A stretch of 64,000 nt of DNA. It comes from Spirosoma oryzicola. GTDB lineage: Bacteria; Bacteroidota; Bacteroidia; Cytophagales; Spirosomataceae. This document shows positions 60,983 through 64,000 of this stretch, one piece after another. The position numbers and the translations under genes are program-made. Location of the stretch: the NCBI RefSeq assembly GCF_021233055.1, contig NZ_CP089544.1, forward strand, positions 102,541 to 166,540, given 5' to 3'. Within the stretch, counting starts at the first letter, position 1; the number at the start of each line of letters is the position of its first letter. The notes beneath the pieces are model-generated. The model searched no databases. It saw only the letters and a list, made by a program, of their open reading frames with translations, and was not told the DNA's origin.

Positions 60983-62320
60983 ATGAGACTATTCTACAGT
61001 AAGCGAGTTGTTCAGTGGCAGTTTCTATTTTTATTGGTTAGTTACCAAGCGCAGGCTCAGGACGAGTCTACACTCGACGAGCTAATCAAAAAGGCACTAA
61101 TCCAGAACTTAGCCGTTCTGTCTGAACAGACGGGTGTTCAAACTACCCAAGCCCAAATTGACCAAGTCAAAGCACGCGCCCTGCCCCAGGTCAATTTTGC
61201 TGGTGATTATCGCTACTACATCAAAGTTCCGGCGCAAGTCCTCCCTCTGTCGGCTTTCGGTGGTCCAGAAGGAAGCTATACGGCGGCCGCATTTAGTTTA
61301 CCGTTTAATCTGTCTTCAACCTTACAAGTCAACCAGCAACTTTTTAACCCTGCCCTACGAATCGGACTACGGCTGGCCAAAGCCGCCCAGGGCATCACTG
61401 ATCTACAAATCGTACGGAGTAAAGAAGAGGTTACATATAACGTTTCCGCTGCTTATTACAACGCCCAGACAGCCGCTCAGCAAATCCTGTTCTTGCGTGA
61501 CAACATGGCGCGGCTGGAGGAGTCGATTCGCGTATTGACATTACAGTATGAAAATAAGCTCGTGCAGGGTATTGATGTGGATCGGCTGCGACTGAACCGA
61601 ACCTCGCTGGAAACGCAGATTGAATCGCTTCAGTCCGATTACAACCGGATACTAAACCTGCTGAAATTTCTCACAGGAATTCCCCAGACTGAACCCCTCC
61701 GGGTGCGCACTCAAATCGATTCAACCCAGCGGGGTGGGGATTACGATGCGTCCTTGGTCATCAATCGGTCCGATTTATTGCTTCTGCAACGCCAGCAGGA
61801 AATCAACGAGCTGAATATACGGAACACAAAGGCCGGTTTCCTACCGACGCTGTCCGCTTACGGGGTTGCCAATAATACCGTTTTTGCCATTACCAAAGGA
61901 AACGACTATTCAACCGCCATTCCTGGCTACTGGATTGGGCTTCAACTCAACTGGAGCGTTTTTGATGGCAATTTACGCAAGGCCCAGATAGCCCAGTATC
62001 GATCTGAGGGTCAGCGAATTAATCTACAACAGAAACAACTCAACGAGTCGATTGCTATGGACATAGCGACGGCCACCAATCAGATTGCCGTTCAACAGCG
62101 AAATTTACAAACCACCCAATCGCAGGTCGGTCTAGCCAAAAAAGTATACACCCAGACCCAACTTCAACTGAAAGAAGGGGTAGCTGACTTAACCCAGCTT
62201 ATCCAGGCTGAAAATGCGCTTCGGGAGTCTCAGAATAATTACCTGACGGCCCTAGTCAGATTGCGCACGGCGGAGCTGGATTTAAACAAGGCTACGGGCA
62301 ACCTCCTGAAGAATTACTAA
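60983..62320 (+). CDS. TolC-family outer-membrane efflux channel
   Basis: 445 aa. The signal peptide ends in YQAQAQ. Two OEP repeats with long helices (near 35-210 and 255-440) carry the usual TolC patterns, e.g. AYYNAQTAAQQILFLRDNM and YWIGLQLNWSVFDGN. It forms the exit duct of the tripartite pump encoded downstream. Confidence 0.9.
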   Translation: MRLFYSKRVVQWQFLFLLVSYQAQAQDESTLDELIKKALIQNLAVLSEQTGVQTTQAQIDQVKARALPQVNFAGDYRYYIKVPAQVLPLSAFGGPEGSYTAAAFSLPFNLSSTLQVNQQLFNPALRIGLRLAKAAQGITDLQIVRSKEEVTYNVSAAYYNAQTAAQQILFLRDNMARLEESIRVLTLQYENKLVQGIDVDRLRLNRTSLETQIESLQSDYNRILNLLKFLTGIPQTEPLRVRTQIDSTQRGGDYDASLVINRSDLLLLQRQQEINELNIRNTKAGFLPTLSAYGVANNTVFAITKGNDYSTAIPGYWIGLQLNWSVFDGNLRKAQIAQYRSEGQRINLQQKQLNESIAMDIATATNQIAVQQRNLQTTQSQVGLAKKVYTQTQLQLKEGVADLTQLIQAENALRESQNNYLTALVRLRTAELDLNKATGNLLKNY

Positions 62321-62352
62321 CAACGAACAAATTTTACCTGAATACAATAGCT

Positions 62353-63402
62353 ATGAACAAGGTATGGATTATCGTCGGTCTGGTACTAATCATTGGACTG
62401 GGTGCCTGGAAGCTGATGGATAACAAAAAAGAGGTTGCTCAAAAGGTATACCGACCTAACCCGAACGAAAAAGTAGGGGTGCGGGTAGAAAAAGCTGAAG
62501 CGACAGACCTCAGTCAGAACAAAACCTTTCTTGGCTCGTTCGTGGCTAATCGTGAGGTCCAGGTAACCCCCATTCAGGGAGGAACCATTGTTCAGTTACC
62601 TGTTCGGGAAGGTCAGTCCATCGGTGCTGGCCAGCTCATTGCCAAAATTGATGACGCGCAGCTTCGGTTTCAGTTGGAAGGGCTTCAGGTAAGTCTGGAA
62701 GGCGCTAAAAACGATTTACAGCGCTACGAAAATCTAGTAAAAGGGGATGCTTCGCCCGCGATCAACGTTGAAAAAACCAAGCTAACCATCCGCTCAACCG
62801 AAGCCCAGATTAAGCAACTCAAAAATCAGATTGCCAACACTATCGTTACAGCTCCGTTCGCTGGTATTGTTACTCAAAAAATGGTGGAAAAGGGATCGGT
62901 TGCCGGGGCTGGCAGCCCACTTGTCAAGATCACCGACATCGCCACGCTAAAACTGCTGGTGAGTGTACCCGAGAAAGCCGTGAACCAGTTTCGGGTGGGC
63001 CAACCCATTACCGTTCACACAGAGGTTTACCCCAATTCACCTTACTCCGGCCGGGTGTCGGTTATTGGCGTCCAGGGGGATGCAGCCCACAATTATCCAG
63101 TTGAAGTTACGGTTGCCAATTCAACCAAAAATCCGTTGCGGGCGGGTATGTACGGCTCAGTTCAGAACAAAACGGAGCTGAGCCGACAAACGCTGACCGT
63201 ACCCCGTCAGGCCATTGTCGGCTCGCTCAAACAGCCCCAGGTTTTTGTGGTGGCTGGTGGTAAAGCGCAATTGCGTAGCGTGCAAATTGGTACGACAACC
63301 AATGATCGTTACGAGATTCGGCAGGGCCTGCAGGCGGGCGAATCTGTAGTGGTGAGCGGACAGATCAATCTACAAGACGGTACTCCTGTTACCATTCTTT
63401 AA
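62353..63402 (+). CDS. RND efflux periplasmic adaptor (AcrA/MexA-like)
   Basis: 349 aa. One N-terminal membrane helix (VWIIVGLVLIIGLGAWKL) anchors it. Lipoyl halves (VREGQSIGAGQLIAKIDDAQ and TIVTAPFAGIVTQKMVEKGS) surround a short helical hairpin, then beta-barrel and membrane-proximal domains to VVSGQINLQDG. It lies 32 bases after TolC and 11 before the pump. Confidence 0.92.
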   Translation: MNKVWIIVGLVLIIGLGAWKLMDNKKEVAQKVYRPNPNEKVGVRVEKAEATDLSQNKTFLGSFVANREVQVTPIQGGTIVQLPVREGQSIGAGQLIAKIDDAQLRFQLEGLQVSLEGAKNDLQRYENLVKGDASPAINVEKTKLTIRSTEAQIKQLKNQIANTIVTAPFAGIVTQKMVEKGSVAGAGSPLVKITDIATLKLLVSVPEKAVNQFRVGQPITVHTEVYPNSPYSGRVSVIGVQGDAAHNYPVEVTVANSTKNPLRAGMYGSVQNKTELSRQTLTVPRQAIVGSLKQPQVFVVAGGKAQLRSVQIGTTTNDRYEIRQGLQAGESVVVSGQINLQDGTPVTIL

Positions 63403-63413
63403 TTCCGACGGCT

Positions 63414-64000
63414 ATGAATTTGATCACCAAACTGATTAATCGTCCCTCGATTATCATCGTTATTTTCGCCGTTCTAACACTAGGCGGTATTGTTTCCTAT
63501 CGACAGCTAAGTTACGAACTACTGCCCGAGTTTGCGGTTCCGGTCTTGACCATTACTACAGTCTATCCCGGTGCCGCCCCCTCAGAAGTGGAGTCCCAGA
63601 TCAGTAAACGCATTGAGGACGCCATTTCAGGTTTGGATAACATTAAGGATATCCAAACCCGTTCGCTGGAAAGTGCCTCGGTGGTGGTAGTACAATTCAA
63701 GGCGGGAGCCGACATCAACAATGCCCTTGACGATGCCCAGCGGCAAATCAGTAAAATGGTTAGTGACTTACCTTCAGGGGCTGAAACACCAACGCTCACT
63801 AAACTCTCGCCCAGTGATCAGCCCATTATGCAGTTACTGGCCACGTCAAACCAGCCAACGTCGGTTTTCTATCAGCAAGTAAAAGACCGTTACCTACCCA
63901 TCTTACAGCAGATTTCAGGCGTGGCTGAAATTAACTTGGTCGGCGGGGATCAACGCGAAATTCGGGTCAGTGTCGATGATGATAAACTTGATTACTACAA
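63414..64000 (+). CDS. RND efflux pump permease (AcrB-like), partial
   Basis: The first 195 codons of an RND pump; the rest is beyond the window. MNLITKLINRPSIIIVIFAV is the first membrane helix and VYPGAAPSEVESQISKRIED is the usual porter-domain start of the hydrophobe/amphiphile (AcrB) branch, so a drug or lipid substrate is more likely than metal. Confidence 0.9.
   Translation, partial: MNLITKLINRPSIIIVIFAVLTLGGIVSYRQLSYELLPEFAVPVLTITTVYPGAAPSEVESQISKRIEDAISGLDNIKDIQTRSLESASVVVVQFKAGADINNALDDAQRQISKMVSDLPSGAETPTLTKLSPSDQPIMQLLATSNQPTSVFYQQVKDRYLPILQQISGVAEINLVGGDQREIRVSVDDDKLDYY

Noticed and set aside
1..64000. tRNA or rRNA genes
   Set aside because: No cloverleaf with a GGTTCRANYC-type T-arm or rRNA-like conserved block was recognised by eye; a tRNAscan or Infernal run would settle this.

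Overview
The window looks like part of a large conjugative plasmid, or a plasmid-derived region, from a Cytophagales bacterium of the Bacteroidota (Spirosoma-like). This rests on the Bacteroidota-type Tra set (DUF4133, DUF4134, DUF3408, DUF3872 and TraJ/K/M/N/O-like proteins), the MobA/MobB-like relaxase genes, a Rep_3-type initiator next to phased iterons, the lack of Shine-Dalgarno-led starts, and many 4-base ATGA gene overlaps. No rRNA, tRNA or CRISPR array was seen. Genus is inferred from style only.

Layout. (1) 1-6.7 kb: divalent-metal efflux, made of a CzcA-type RND pump fused to a TolC-like domain, a lipoprotein adaptor and a CDF transporter. (2) 6.7-11.9 kb: mixed accessory DNA with a duplicated hairpin plus 63-aa ORF unit, a dihydrofolate-reductase-family protein, a GH43 enzyme, a broken zinc-finger gene and a serine recombinase. 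(3) 12.3-28.0 kb: a defence island, AT-rich at its left end. It holds a SIR2/ParA/helicase-nuclease trio (minus strand), a Septu-like AAA ATPase/HNH pair (plus), a six-gene argonaute operon (minus: sigma factor, small regulator-like protein, Cas4/RecB-like nuclease, long pAgo, small helical protein, HExxH metalloprotease), and a multi-ubiquitin/ThiF/DUF6527 operon (plus). A structured, intrinsically terminated minus-strand RNA candidate lies between the last two. (4) 28.2-40.4 kb: the tra operon on the minus strand. (5) 40.4-41.0 kb: a GTGATTA-type repeat field, a candidate oriT or centromere. (6) 41.0-54.9 kb: mobilisation genes (accessory protein, relaxase, coupling ATPase), regulator, M23 peptidase, DUF3945 and Toprim proteins, DUF3560 and many small plasmid proteins. 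(7) 55.6-57.2 kb: replication initiator and iterons. (8) 57.3-60.0 kb: a graveyard with a truncated lipase, a gene with an internal stop and transposase remnants. (9) 60.1-64.0 kb: TetR regulator followed by a TolC/adaptor/RND drug-type efflux operon that runs off the window.

The plasmid therefore combines transfer, replication, two efflux modules and four adjacent defence-type modules. The strongest candidate for an undescribed system is the argonaute operon. Its pAgo keeps a D-E-D-D tetrad with normal spacing, sits directly behind a Cas4-like nuclease, and is co-encoded with a sigma factor and a metalloprotease. The SIR2-ParA-helicase/nuclease trio is the second candidate. All functional statements come from motif recognition by eye; no database search was run.
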